DNA of 64,000 nucleotides, from NCBI RefSeq assembly GCF_028690125.1, contig NZ_JAQVBV010000005.1, positions 152,901 through 216,900 of the forward strand, given 5' to 3'. The notes beneath the pieces are model-generated. The model did not search any database and had not been told where the DNA came from. It worked only from the letters and a program-made list of their open reading frames with translations. The DNA is from Bacteroides sp. (GTDB lineage: Bacteria; Bacteroidota; Bacteroidia; Bacteroidales; Bacteroidaceae). Each line of letters opens with the position of its first letter. Position 1 is the stretch's first letter. This document shows, piece after piece, positions 23,953 to 33,752 of the stretch. The position numbers and the translations under genes are program-made.

Positions 23953-25050
23953 CTAGACCGTTTGATGATTAATACAAATTCCTTTCAAATACCACTCATA
24001 CAAACAATGAATCCCCCTATCTATCTCAATTTTATGATGCCAACCCAAAGAATGAAGTTTAGAAGGATCAGTGAGTTTACGTAAAGTTCCATCCGGTTTC
24101 GATCTATCCCAACCAATCTCTCCTTTAAATTGAATCTCTTTCATTATTAACTCAGCCACCTCACGAATACTAACTTCCTTACCGGTCCCCACATTAATAT
24201 GACAGTTACGAACTTCTTTACCACCTTCAGAATACGTATCCTTAAAATCGACTTTCAATAAAATATGTACACTGGCGTCAGCCATCTCCTCACTCCACAA
24301 AAATTCACGCATTGGAGTACCGGTTCCCCAAAGTATTACAGATTCAGGAGTAATACCAAATTTCATCAATTTAGCTAGAATGTCACCTTTCGGGCTATTA
24401 CCATTTACTCCTTCAACAGGGCGAAGATTGATATCTTTACAGACGGCTTCCCAATTATTTTCGTTCAAACATTTTGCCAAGTGTATTTTACGAATCATCG
24501 CAGGCAATACATGACTATTTTCCAAATGAAAATTATCATTCGGACCATACAAATTCGTCGGCATCACAGCAATGTAATTGGTTTTATATTGGAGATTGAA
24601 GCTCTCACACATTTTCAAACCGGCTATTTTAGCTATGGCATACGGCTCATTCGTATACTCCAAAGGAGATGTCAATAAAGAGTCTTCTTTCATCGGTTGA
24701 AGAGCCTCACGAGGATAAATACAAGTACTGCCAAGAAAAAGAAGTTTTTTCACACCATGCCGGAAACTCTCTCCTATCACATTCTGCTGAATCTGTAAAT
24801 TCTGATAGATAAAGTCAGCACGGTATTGTAAGTTAGCCATAATACCACCAACATGAGCAGCAGCAAGAACTACAGCATCAGGGCATTCTTCATCAAAAAA
24901 CTGCTTTACAGCTAAACTATCTAATAGATCCAGTTCTTTATGCGAACGACCCACCAAATTCGTATAGCCACGCTCCAACAGATTATTCCAAATTGCAGAA
25001 CCCACTAAACCACGATGTCCTGCTATATAAATCTTTGAGTTTTTATCCAT
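23953..25050 (-). CDS. fcl: GDP-L-fucose synthase
   Basis: 365 residues of the SDR epimerase/reductase type: KIYIAGHRGLVGSAIW (Rossmann GxxGxxG), GSTCIYPREALQP (active-site Ser/Cys region), YAIAK (YxxxK) and MPTNLYGPNDNFH. It epimerises at C3 and C5 and reduces GDP-4-keto-6-deoxymannose with NADPH to GDP-L-fucose. About 50 residues longer than the E. coli enzyme (321), through a mid-protein insert near NLRPVEGVNGNSPKGDILAK. Starts 7 bases after gmd. Confidence 0.93.
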   Translation of the reverse strand: MDKNSKIYIAGHRGLVGSAIWNNLLERGYTNLVGRSHKELDLLDSLAVKQFFDEECPDAVVLAAAHVGGIMANLQYRADFIYQNLQIQQNVIGESFRHGVKKLLFLGSTCIYPREALQPMKEDSLLTSPLEYTNEPYAIAKIAGLKMCESFNLQYKTNYIAVMPTNLYGPNDNFHLENSHVLPAMIRKIHLAKCLNENNWEAVCKDINLRPVEGVNGNSPKGDILAKLMKFGITPESVILWGTGTPMREFLWSEEMADASVHILLKVDFKDTYSEGGKEVRNCHINVGTGKEVSIREVAELIMKEIQFKGEIGWDRSKPDGTLRKLTDPSKLHSLGWHHKIEIDRGIHCLYEWYLKGICINHQTV

Positions 25051-25057
25051 TCTTTAT

Positions 25058-26146
25058 TTAGCCTTCTTTACTCATTAACTCTTTCATATGAAGTTTCTTC
25101 ACAAACTTCATATCGTGTACTACCATAATCTTAACTAATTCTGCAAAAGAAGTCTTGGTAGGGTTCCAACCTAGCAAAGTTCTTGCCTTAGTAGGATCTC
25201 CCAGGAGTTGTTCCACTTCAGATGGTCGGAAATATTTGGGATCGACTTCTACTAATACATTTCCAGTAGCTACATCTATGCCTTTCTCGTCAACGCCTTC
25301 TCCCTCCCAATGAAGTTCAATTCCTATTTCTTTGAAAGCAAGAGTAGTAAATTCCCGAACTGTATGATATTCACCGGTAGCAATCACAAAATCTTCGGGT
25401 GTTTCATGTTGGAGAATTAACCACATACACTCTACATAATCCTTAGCATATCCCCAGTCACGAAGTGAATTCAAATTACCAAGATAAAGTTTATCTTGCA
25501 ATCCTTGAGCTATACGTGCTGCCGCCAATGTAATTTTACGGGTAACAAAGTTTTCACCCCGACGTTCACTCTCATGATTAAACAAAATACCATTGACAGT
25601 ATACATTCCATAACTTTCACGGTAATTCTTAGTGATCCAGAACCCGTATTGTTTAGCTACCCCGTATGGAGAACGAGGATAGAAAGGGGTTGTTTCTTTT
25701 TGAGGAACTTCCTGTACCAAACCGAACAATTCAGAAGTAGAAGCTTGATAAATACGGGTTTTCTTCTCCAAGCCTAAAATGCGGACAGCTTCAAGTACAC
25801 GCAGTGTACCAATCGCATCGGCTTCAGCGGTATATTCAGGAACATCAAAGCTTACTTTTACATGACTTTGTGCAGCCAGATTATATATTTCATCCGGCTG
25901 AATTTGCTGAATAACACGAATGAGTGAACTGGAATCTGTCATATCTCCATAATGAAGATTCACCAAACGATTTTTTTTCATGTCACGTACCCACTCATCC
26001 AGATACAAATGCTCAATACGTGCAGTATTAAATGACGAAGAACGACGAAGTATCCCATGTACTTCATATCCTTTTTCTATTAAAAACTCAGCGAGAAACG
26101 AACCGTCCTGACCCGTTATTCCAGATATTAATGCTACTTTTTTCAT
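25058..26146 (-). CDS. gmd: GDP-mannose 4,6-dehydratase
   Basis: 362 residues: [19 protein letters not shown] (GxxGxxG), [52 protein letters not shown] (Thr/Ser-Glu catalytic pair), [10 protein letters not shown] (YxxxK) and [16 protein letters not shown]. It converts GDP-mannose to GDP-4-keto-6-deoxymannose, the step before Fcl. With ManC at the far end it completes GDP-L-fucose synthesis, predicting fucose or a derivative in this capsule. Confidence 0.95.
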   Translation of the reverse strand: MKKVALISGITGQDGSFLAEFLIEKGYEVHGILRRSSSFNTARIEHLYLDEWVRDMKKNRLVNLHYGDMTDSSSLIRVIQQIQPDEIYNLAAQSHVKVSFDVPEYTAEADAIGTLRVLEAVRILGLEKKTRIYQASTSELFGLVQEVPQKETTPFYPRSPYGVAKQYGFWITKNYRESYGMYTVNGILFNHESERRGENFVTRKITLAAARIAQGLQDKLYLGNLNSLRDWGYAKDYVECMWLILQHETPEDFVIATGEYHTVREFTTLAFKEIGIELHWEGEGVDEKGIDVATGNVLVEVDPKYFRPSEVEQLLGDPTKARTLLGWNPTKTSFAELVKIMVVHDMKFVKKLHMKELMSKEG

Positions 26147-26159
26147 CCTAATTATTTAA

Positions 26160-26951
26160 TTAACTAAAAATCCCAATTTTATTTTTCACAATATGTAAGA
26201 ATTTGCCATGAAGCAACTCTCCAATTTTCCATCCGTATTTTAACATTATCATTAGAGTATTAGTATAGATACCATATCTTCGACAAGCAAGTACATCTTC
26301 TTTATTTATTAATATTCGAGCTGACCAACTCTCCGTGCTAACACCTCCTGTACGCATCACAACTAATGGTGACGAAATATATCCAGTTCGTAATTTGTAT
26401 CTATATAAGAAACGAACCAGCAAATCAAAATCTGATGCTATTTCGTAATTTAAAGAATAGCCCCCTAACTGTTCATAATAATGACGACGAACATAGAACG
26501 TTGGATGAGCCGGCATCAGTCCGAATCTAAATAATGAAGGTCTAAATATTCGCGACGAATAATATCGGACTAATTTGTCTTTCTTTTCAGCATTCACAAA
26601 TATCACATCCCCATATACCCCATCTATAGCAGATGACAGAAAATGTCGGGCTATCTGATCTACAACTGATTCATTGATAAAAAAGTCATCTGAATTCAAA
26701 AAGCCCACAACATCACCAGTAGCAAGAGAAATTCCCTTATTCATAGCATCATAAATTCCACCATCGGGTTCCGAAACGACGCGAGAGATACGATTACCAT
26801 ATTCAGCTATAATAGACAACGTACTATCAGTACTAGCGCCGTCTATAATTATATATTCAATATCATCATAAGTCTGATTAAATACACTGAGAATGGTATC
26901 TCTTAGAGTTTTCTCGCTATTGTAGGTTACCGTAATAATTGATATTTTCAT
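26160..26951 (-). CDS. Family 2 glycosyltransferase (WcaA-like)
   Basis: 263 residues with the GT-A fold: MKISIITVTYNSEKTLRDTI, YIIIDGASTDST, VSEPDGGIYDAMNKGI and VGFLNSDDFF (DxD-type metal site). The late segment GLMPAHPTFYVRRHYYEQLGGY is common to WcaA-like capsule transferases. Cytoplasmic, without membrane helices, adding one sugar to the lipid-linked unit. Donor and linkage cannot be predicted. It resembles the GT2 at 30541-31377 in motif layout and may be a distant duplicate. Confidence 0.88.
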   Translation of the reverse strand: MKISIITVTYNSEKTLRDTILSVFNQTYDDIEYIIIDGASTDSTLSIIAEYGNRISRVVSEPDGGIYDAMNKGISLATGDVVGFLNSDDFFINESVVDQIARHFLSSAIDGVYGDVIFVNAEKKDKLVRYYSSRIFRPSLFRFGLMPAHPTFYVRRHYYEQLGGYSLNYEIASDFDLLVRFLYRYKLRTGYISSPLVVMRTGGVSTESWSARILINKEDVLACRRYGIYTNTLMIMLKYGWKIGELLHGKFLHIVKNKIGIFS

Positions 26952-26983
26952 AAAAATATTCTTTCCACATTTAATAATCTACT

Positions 26984-28081
26984 TCAGAAAGATTTTTTTT
27001 TTGATGAGAGGGAAGAAACTTCATCATAGATTTCCCTTATATTTGTATACATATTATCCCATGAAAAATGACTGGAATTATGCAATCCTTCATTAATAAC
27101 AGACTCACGAAAAGAACTATTCTCCAATAATTTAAGCTTTTGAGTAAGCTCTTTAACCGTTAAATGATTCATCAATAGCCGGTCTGTACCAATAATTTCC
27201 GGTATTGATGAAGATCGATAAGCAACTACCGGACAACCAGCGCTTTGAGCTTCCAGAACAGGTAACCCAAAACCCTCATAAGCTGAAGGATATAACAAAG
27301 CATACGCATTGTTATATAATACATTCAATTCATCATTTGTTATATTACCTGTATAGTAATATCTTTCTTTACCGAGATATTGCAATAACATATGTTGTTC
27401 ATTATCGGTTAAAGGTGAACCTACGATAACAAGACATAGATCCAAATCAGCTAGCCCCTGAACTACTAAATCAAATTTTTTATAAGAATCACGCGCTCCA
27501 ACATATAGTACAAAAGATCCTTTTGAATAAGGACACGATAAATACCCCAAACCGGGAAGTAATACTTTATAACTATCTGATATACCATTATAAACTACCC
27601 GTATACGTTCCGGTGGATAATCAGGTACAAAACGCAATAAATCCTGCCGGGTATTCTCCGATATACAAATGGCTAACTCTGATTGTCGTATAGCCTGGTA
27701 TTTCTGCTGACAATGTAAAGTCTTACGCCAACCTTTACAATAATATTCATAAGTAAAATCATGGACAGTGGTAATATTGCGCGCACATCGATTACCACAA
27801 ACACGGTAATACGAAGAGTGAAAAAGAAAATCCTCTGATCCGGAAACCTGCAAATCAAAATATCGGTCTATAAAAGGTGGCAAGATGCTTGCCGAAAACG
27901 AGACCTCATTTGGTATTTCCAATAACTTACGCAGCATATTTTTATTTGACCACCGACTTTCTATAATCCGATATTGTTCAACCCCATGACTAGCAATATA
28001 CCGCTTTAATAGCTCATACCAAACAACAGATATACCACCTGTACGTTGCAAAGAAAAAATAATGTTATCAAAATAAATCAT
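26984..28081 (-). CDS. Family 4 glycosyltransferase
   Basis: 365 residues with the GT-B fold. The N-terminal half begins MIYFDNIIFSLQRTGGISVV; the C-terminal half has FVLYVGARDSYKKFDLVVQG and YALLYPSAYEGFGLPVLEAQ (E-x7-E motif), then GCPVVAYRSSSIPEIIG. It resembles mannosyl-type transferases of capsule clusters. Overlaps the polymerase gene by 4 bases. The protein ends in a Ser/Lys-rich tail. Confidence 0.88.
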   Translation of the reverse strand: MIYFDNIIFSLQRTGGISVVWYELLKRYIASHGVEQYRIIESRWSNKNMLRKLLEIPNEVSFSASILPPFIDRYFDLQVSGSEDFLFHSSYYRVCGNRCARNITTVHDFTYEYYCKGWRKTLHCQQKYQAIRQSELAICISENTRQDLLRFVPDYPPERIRVVYNGISDSYKVLLPGLGYLSCPYSKGSFVLYVGARDSYKKFDLVVQGLADLDLCLVIVGSPLTDNEQHMLLQYLGKERYYYTGNITNDELNVLYNNAYALLYPSAYEGFGLPVLEAQSAGCPVVAYRSSSIPEIIGTDRLLMNHLTVKELTQKLKLLENSSFRESVINEGLHNSSHFSWDNMYTNIREIYDEVSSLSSKKKSF

Positions 28082-29451
28082 GACAGAGTATATGTTTCAT
28101 TAGAATTCATACGCGGCTCATTGTATAAAAAAGAAAATAGAATTCCCATTGCAAAAGCTGAGACTGGCGTTAAATTTGAATAGTAGCATACCGGTATAGC
28201 CGATATAATCATAAAAAACTTAGGAAGACTCCACTTCATAGACTTGAAATGATAATAAATTGATGCCAAAAAACCAAGACATCCCACATTTAGTAAACAG
28301 CGACCTAATGGAAACGACCAAAATTGATACCGAAACTTTTCACCAACTTCTTTTCCAAATGACATAAAATGATCTAATACAGATGGAAGATTAATAATCT
28401 CATATTTTCCAAAAGGAGATATACCGAAAATAAACTCAAGAAAATTATGATTATAGATATAAGATATACTATCTACTGCCACATTTGCCAGTGTGCTGTA
28501 TTCGCTAAAAGCAATTAAAAGCAATGGATCAGAAAATAAATAGTCAATATAATAAAGAAATAAAAACATAATAAATGTATAAGCGACATAGTATAATTTC
28601 AGAAAAAAACTCCCCAAACGATATTCCCGATAATGGAACCAAATCAATAAGAAAAATGATATAAAAATGGGAATACCTCCCTTTCGTTGTGCTATAAGTG
28701 TCAATATAAAGATAAATAAAAGTACCTTCATCATTTTTTTCACATCTAAATTTCTCCCTTTTATACACATTATTATAGCAAAAAAGAAGGGAAGAGTCAT
28801 GTATTCATCCCCGGCAAAAAAGATAATTCCATCTAAACCCAAAATGGTACGATATAGTGGATGCGCATGAGGAATTAGAATAGCTAAAAACATTTTCAAT
28901 GTCCATGAGAGAATCACTAACTTCGAAAGTTCCAGGTATTGTTTTTTACTAAAATCAATTGTCTGAATAAAAAGTACAAAAAAGAGTAGATAACTTCTCG
29001 CAATGAACATGAACTGATCTTTAGCAAAAGTTTCTCTATTCAGAAAAAATATCCCAATTAATGAAGTTAATAGAAAAAAAGACGGCATCCCTTTTATATA
29101 CAATAACCGTAAAATATTACTCTTAAAAAATTTAGGCAATGATATGGTAAATAAAAAAACGACCAATAAATCCAGTATCTTTAAGCTGCCATACGCTCGT
29201 GTATATATACTGGGATATAATGCTCCATCTTCTCTGAATATAGAATCTGGAATTGCATAATGATGTGTACACAATATTGTAGCAAGTAACATTACTACCT
29301 GATAATCAATTTTCTTTCTTTTAAAAGTATAGCTGACAAGAAGAAACAACTGAAGCTCAGGTATAAAAGGAATTCTCAGCGAACTACAAAGAGCAAATAA
29401 AAATGCGACAATAAAGAAATTAATTCTTAAAATCATTACAGTAAAAATCAA
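28078..29451 (-). CDS. Putative capsule repeat-unit polymerase (Wzy-like)
   Basis: 457 residues, almost wholly hydrophobic with about 11 to 12 membrane helices (for example INFFIVAFLFALCSSLRI and SFFLLTSLIGIFFL), and larger loops in the second half (FGISPFGKYEIINLPS). No enzyme motif. Within a Wzx/Wzz/Wza capsule operon the only multi-helix protein besides the flippase and the initiating transferase is expected to be Wzy, which joins repeat units at the periplasmic face. Polymerases diverge too much for sequence identification; the call rests on topology and context. Overlaps its upstream neighbour by 32 bases. Confidence 0.7.
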   Translation of the reverse strand: MIFTVMILRINFFIVAFLFALCSSLRIPFIPELQLFLLVSYTFKRKKIDYQVVMLLATILCTHHYAIPDSIFREDGALYPSIYTRAYGSLKILDLLVVFLFTISLPKFFKSNILRLLYIKGMPSFFLLTSLIGIFFLNRETFAKDQFMFIARSYLLFFVLFIQTIDFSKKQYLELSKLVILSWTLKMFLAILIPHAHPLYRTILGLDGIIFFAGDEYMTLPFFFAIIMCIKGRNLDVKKMMKVLLFIFILTLIAQRKGGIPIFISFFLLIWFHYREYRLGSFFLKLYYVAYTFIMFLFLYYIDYLFSDPLLLIAFSEYSTLANVAVDSISYIYNHNFLEFIFGISPFGKYEIINLPSVLDHFMSFGKEVGEKFRYQFWSFPLGRCLLNVGCLGFLASIYYHFKSMKWSLPKFFMIISAIPVCYYSNLTPVSAFAMGILFSFLYNEPRMNSNETYTLS

Positions 29452-30544
29452 TTGCTTTACTAAATTCTCTACAGAAGCAGGTCATTGAATAGAGATTTCT
29501 ATCTAAATAACTTGCCCCAATCCGTTTATTCCATATTCCCAATAATCTATTTAAAAGCTGATCATAGCACCCAAAAGTAAACAGATGCTCTGAAGATAGT
29601 AAATCTCTCACTCCATCTATGTCCGATGCAATCACCGGACATCCTAAATATAATGCTTCCAATATAGTTAATGGCACTCCCTCAAAACGAGAAGGTAGAA
29701 TTAACGCATTAATCAATGCATAAATTTCTGAAATATTCTGGCTCCAAGGTATAACATAAACATTCTTATATCTTTCTACTTGTTGTAAAAGTAATTCCTT
29801 ATCACTACCATCACCGACAAATACAAAACCAATATTAGCTGGCAATTCAGAATGATAGCGATCTAGAAAATTAAGAAAAAAATCAAGTCCTTTATGCCAA
29901 TATTCAAATCTTCCTACGATTCCAAATAAAAACAGTTTTTCCGGAAGTTCGTATTTTTGCCGCATTTCTTTTGGAGAATAAGATGTGTAACGATCATATT
30001 TTAGTCCATTGTGCACAATAAGTACTTTCTTTTTCGAAAACCTCTCCTGTATCTGTCGTTTCACCGCCTCATTTAAAGTTATATACCCATTTGGAGCAGA
30101 ATAATATAAATATTGTATTCTATCTTTCAGCCAACCTATTTGCGGATGTTTTGAAACTCTTGCCAACTTGAAAGCAAAAGGTAAATAAGAGATGGTTTTA
30201 ATTTTTAAAAATCGGCCAACTAATATCGCTAGAAAACTGGTATCAATAGTTCCCTGTACACTAACAATTAATTCCGGAGACATTCTTCTTATTTGATTAT
30301 AAAGTAAAAAAAATGTTTTAAGTGAAAAGAAATTCCGAATTATTTGCCGTGAATTTGAAGCATAATGAATCATATTAACCTCAACACCTGATATTTTTTG
30401 TAAAATCCGGCACAATTCTGTATTGTAATCTGACACAATCACTGCAACAGAATGTTTGGTAGACAGACTGATAATAGCTTCAATCATCAATTTTTCATGC
30501 CCCCCTATTTGTCGAGCATCATTATAAAAAAGCAATTGGCTCAT
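29420..30544 (-). CDS. Family 4 glycosyltransferase
   Basis: 374 residues with a GT-B fold: MSQLLFYNDARQIGGHEKLM, KVLIVHNGLKYDRYTSYSP, LFGIVGRFEYWHKGLDFFL and NALILPSRFEGVPLTILEAL (E-x7-E), then GCPVIASDIDGVRDLL. Typical retaining capsule glycosyltransferase. Overlaps the upstream GT2 by 4 bases and the polymerase gene by 32 bases. Donor sugar unknown. Confidence 0.88.
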   Translation of the reverse strand: MSQLLFYNDARQIGGHEKLMIEAIISLSTKHSVAVIVSDYNTELCRILQKISGVEVNMIHYASNSRQIIRNFFSLKTFFLLYNQIRRMSPELIVSVQGTIDTSFLAILVGRFLKIKTISYLPFAFKLARVSKHPQIGWLKDRIQYLYYSAPNGYITLNEAVKRQIQERFSKKKVLIVHNGLKYDRYTSYSPKEMRQKYELPEKLFLFGIVGRFEYWHKGLDFFLNFLDRYHSELPANIGFVFVGDGSDKELLLQQVERYKNVYVIPWSQNISEIYALINALILPSRFEGVPLTILEALYLGCPVIASDIDGVRDLLSSEHLFTFGCYDQLLNRLLGIWNKRIGASYLDRNLYSMTCFCREFSKAIDFYCNDFKN

Positions 30545-31377
30545 AGCTGAGTGATATGATTACCTTTAAGTAATCTGCTAAAAAGAATACGCTGACGTAT
30601 ACGAATTGGAACTAAAGATTTACACAATTCAATTATAGTCCGTTTTAGTGTAAAAATTAAATATTTAATTTTCCATCCATTCTTTATATACTCACCGTTT
30701 ATTTGTGACACTTCACGAAATGTAGTTAGAAATTGTCGAGATGAAATACCAGTTTCAGCTTCAAACACAGATACACTCACCGGTATATATTTAAATTGTA
30801 TACCTTTCTTGTATAACTGATAGAATAGATTGTAATCACTTACTATTTTATATTTCAAATCAAACTTATGACTTCTTAATAAATTTCCTTGCACAAATGA
30901 TGCGGGATGTGAAAATGGGAAAAAATGCTCGAATTCTTCCAAAGGGAATGGTTTGGCTACAACTCTACCATATACATAAGCTAAAATTACATCACCATAC
31001 AGTACACCTATCGACTCTGAGTAAAACTGACTAAATATCTTTTCTAAAACCTCTTCATTCGCTAAAGTATCTCCACTATTAATAAACATAATCCAATCGC
31101 CATGCGAAAACTCGATTCCCTTATTCATTGCATCATAAATGCCTTTATCAGGTTCGGATATCCACTTGGTAATACGAGTAGAATATTTACGTATAACCTC
31201 AACCGTCCCATCCGTTGATCCACCATCAATAAGAATGTATTCAACATCAGAGTAACTCTGATTAATTACCGAACAAATTGTTTCTTCAATACTCTTTACT
31301 GCATTATAGCAAACAGTTATTACTGTCACTAAAGGGTACTTATTACTTTTATATTTATACTCTCGTAAACAACTCAT
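30541..31377 (-). CDS. Family 2 glycosyltransferase (WcaA-like)
   Basis: 278 residues: PLVTVITVCYNAVKSIEETI, VEYILIDGGSTDGTVEVIR, ISEPDKGIYDAMNKGIEF and DWIMFINSGDTL (metal-binding region, with SGD where the classical motif is DD). Later HPASFVQGNLLRSHKFDLKY. Cytoplasmic inverting transferase. Its first 23 bases overlap the upstream GT4 gene, so a later start is possible; PLVTVITV begins at residue 15. Confidence 0.87.
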   Translation of the reverse strand: MSCLREYKYKSNKYPLVTVITVCYNAVKSIEETICSVINQSYSDVEYILIDGGSTDGTVEVIRKYSTRITKWISEPDKGIYDAMNKGIEFSHGDWIMFINSGDTLANEEVLEKIFSQFYSESIGVLYGDVILAYVYGRVVAKPFPLEEFEHFFPFSHPASFVQGNLLRSHKFDLKYKIVSDYNLFYQLYKKGIQFKYIPVSVSVFEAETGISSRQFLTTFREVSQINGEYIKNGWKIKYLIFTLKRTIIELCKSLVPIRIRQRILFSRLLKGNHITQL

Positions 31378-32605
31378 ATATATCTTTATGGTTTTCAGAA
31401 ATACTATTATATGATGATTCAGTTTCTATCTTCAATCGAGCATTCGCTTTTAGTTTACTAATATCTGCAGTAAATAATATCCAATTAATTCCGGTACACA
31501 AATCGGAACTATCCTCTTTATTTGCCAAATAACCCGTTACTTGATGTTCAACCAATTCTGGTATTCCACCTGTATTGAATCCAACCACAGGTAGTCCGCA
31601 AGCCATAGCTTCTAAAATTACATTGGGATAATTATCGGCTAAAGAAGGGGCCACCAGCACATCAGCAGCATTATAAAGTAACATCAACGAATAGTCATCA
31701 TGAAGTCGCCCCATAAAGTGCAAAGATGCCTTTGTCTCCATTTCTACAGCATTCGAATCGCATCCTCCAAATACCACGTATTCTATAGTATCGGACATAT
31801 TATGAATAGCTTCTTTTAAATAACTCCATCCTTTATAGGGACTATTTATCGCATCTGCCCCAAACAGAACAAGCTTTTTATTTTCCGGCAAACCCAGTAA
31901 ATTACGAGCTATAGATTGAGGAACAGAACGATAGCGATTAGTATCAATTACGTTGCGGCTAAGTTGAATTTTCTTATCTCCAAACAAACGACTCTCTTCC
32001 ACACAATGTCCTAACCATTCACTAGGAGTTAAGATTGTCAAGTTTGAATATGAACTCCATTTTCTCTTTTTCCTTTCAAATTGTTTATAAGATAAATCAT
32101 ATTCACACCGACTACCCATCTTTGCATAAAACATAGGACAAGCCCCACAATGAGTTTTATAACGTTCACAGTCAAAAGCATAGTGGCAACCACCGGTAAA
32201 AGGCCACATATCATGCATAAACCAATAAATAGGTTTTCCTGTATTCAATAATTCTTGTATTCCTTGCACAGACAACAAACCAAAATTAGTCCAATGAAGA
32301 TAAATCACGTCCGCTTCCTGTACAACTTTTTCCTTAGCCAGTTGAAATCCGGTATTAGCATAGGACCATGCCCCGAATGCCTTAATTCTATTAACAGACC
32401 AATCTGTCCAATAACGTTTAAATAGCGTCTTCATTTTAATCAATCTCTGCTCAGGTGTAACCACATACTGATTCCCGAAATCTGTTTTATCAGCCACAAG
32501 CAGAGTCGAACTCATACCAGCCAAATTCATAGCCTCATTCAGCCGATAGGCAGCAATAGCAGCTCCGCCCATTCGGTCAGAGTAATTTATGTGTACGATT
32601 TTCAT
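31355..32605 (-). CDS. Family 4 glycosyltransferase (WcaC-like)
   Basis: 416 residues opening MKIVHINYSDRMGGAAIAAY. The Cys-rich FMHDMWPFTGGCHYAFDC and HCGACPMF mark the WcaC-like subgroup often found in capsule clusters. The C-terminal half has ADVLVAPSLADNYPNVILEA (E-x7-E) and CGLPVVGFNTGGIPELV. The Cys/His cluster may bind metal, but its role is not established. Starts 7 bases after the pyruvyl transferase gene. Confidence 0.88.
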   Translation of the reverse strand: MKIVHINYSDRMGGAAIAAYRLNEAMNLAGMSSTLLVADKTDFGNQYVVTPEQRLIKMKTLFKRYWTDWSVNRIKAFGAWSYANTGFQLAKEKVVQEADVIYLHWTNFGLLSVQGIQELLNTGKPIYWFMHDMWPFTGGCHYAFDCERYKTHCGACPMFYAKMGSRCEYDLSYKQFERKKRKWSSYSNLTILTPSEWLGHCVEESRLFGDKKIQLSRNVIDTNRYRSVPQSIARNLLGLPENKKLVLFGADAINSPYKGWSYLKEAIHNMSDTIEYVVFGGCDSNAVEMETKASLHFMGRLHDDYSLMLLYNAADVLVAPSLADNYPNVILEAMACGLPVVGFNTGGIPELVEHQVTGYLANKEDSSDLCTGINWILFTADISKLKANARLKIETESSYNSISENHKDIYELFTRV

Positions 32606-32612
32606 GCTTGTT

Positions 32613-33752
32613 TTAGATTGATATCAAACGAATTTTTTCTTTATAGCATCTTAAATAATTACTAAAAGTCCTTTCATTAAATGTAAATCGTTGAATATTT
32701 GAATCAATATGAAACATCTGTTCTCGTGATTGTAATGAACAATATCTTTTATGATAAAATGGTAATAATTGAAGTTCATCCAGCATACCGACAATCTTTC
32801 CAGTCACCGGATCAGTATAATCGAGTAAATAGTTTTTTCCATTTAGAACTGTTTGAAGTACAATTGAATGAAATCGCATACCCACACACAATAATGAATG
32901 ATAATAAATATTCATCGTTTCTTCTAAACTCAATGGGTCATGCTGAACAAGTATTTGTTCATTTCCCATTTGTTTCTGTATTTTATCCAATATAATCCGG
33001 TCATCTCCACCAATTGTAAATGTATGCATTGGAATTAGTTTAATTGGTACTGATGTCTTTTCAACAAGTTCACTTAACAGCAATTTAAACTGCTTTTCAT
33101 ATACAAGAGAGTCTCCTTTATATTGATCTAGTGCAATATCTCTAAAATTAACTGAAACAAAAGCCTCTTGTCTAAGTACATCTATATTTTTTTGAAGATA
33201 ATAATCCGCTGCCAGAAAAGCAGGGTCAATTAAATAAGTAGTCTTACTATCTTCTTTACTTAAATAAAGTCTACATTCCTTTTCTGATTGCGAATCTCGA
33301 AATATATTCAAATCAGACATTTGAATAATTTTATTTACACAAGATATATATTCTTTTTGATGTAAAGGTCCCCAACCACATCCCAATAAGGCACATTTAA
33401 CACAATACTTCTGAGCTATCTGGAAAGCATATTCTAACATATATAGAAGTGGCATATCCATCAATGGGCCACCCCCAACAATCAACAAATCAGATGAATA
33501 TATTTCTTTTTTCAGGATGCGATGATTCAAAGAAGGAAAAACTGACATTGATGAGAGATGTTGTCTTGAGCAACTTTTAAAAAAGTGACCATCTTCAAGC
33601 AAAGTTCTCTCTGATAGTACAGGAAAAAGAGATCCTAACTTAATTTCAAAATCATCATACAGTTCTCCAAATATACGTATCAATCCTGCTAAGATAGCAC
33701 GATCTCCAATTGTTTCTGTTCCGTACCAACCAATAACAGTAATAGTCACCAT
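32613..33752 (-). CDS. Polysaccharide pyruvyl transferase family protein
   Basis: 379 residues: ITVIGWYGTETIGDRAILAG at the N-terminus, LLIVGGGPLMDMPLLYMLEY, LLGCGWGPLHQKEYISCV, NIFRDSQSEKECRLYL and GMRFHSIVLQTVLNGKNYLL. These are the hallmarks of PF04230 (CsaB/WcaK type), enzymes that add pyruvate ketals to sugars using phosphoenolpyruvate. It predicts an acidic pyruvylated residue on the capsule. Some members of this family have other or unknown roles. Its start overlaps the radical SAM gene by 7 bases. Confidence 0.85.
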   Translation of the reverse strand: MVTITVIGWYGTETIGDRAILAGLIRIFGELYDDFEIKLGSLFPVLSERTLLEDGHFFKSCSRQHLSSMSVFPSLNHRILKKEIYSSDLLIVGGGPLMDMPLLYMLEYAFQIAQKYCVKCALLGCGWGPLHQKEYISCVNKIIQMSDLNIFRDSQSEKECRLYLSKEDSKTTYLIDPAFLAADYYLQKNIDVLRQEAFVSVNFRDIALDQYKGDSLVYEKQFKLLLSELVEKTSVPIKLIPMHTFTIGGDDRIILDKIQKQMGNEQILVQHDPLSLEETMNIYYHSLLCVGMRFHSIVLQTVLNGKNYLLDYTDPVTGKIVGMLDELQLLPFYHKRYCSLQSREQMFHIDSNIQRFTFNERTFSNYLRCYKEKIRLISI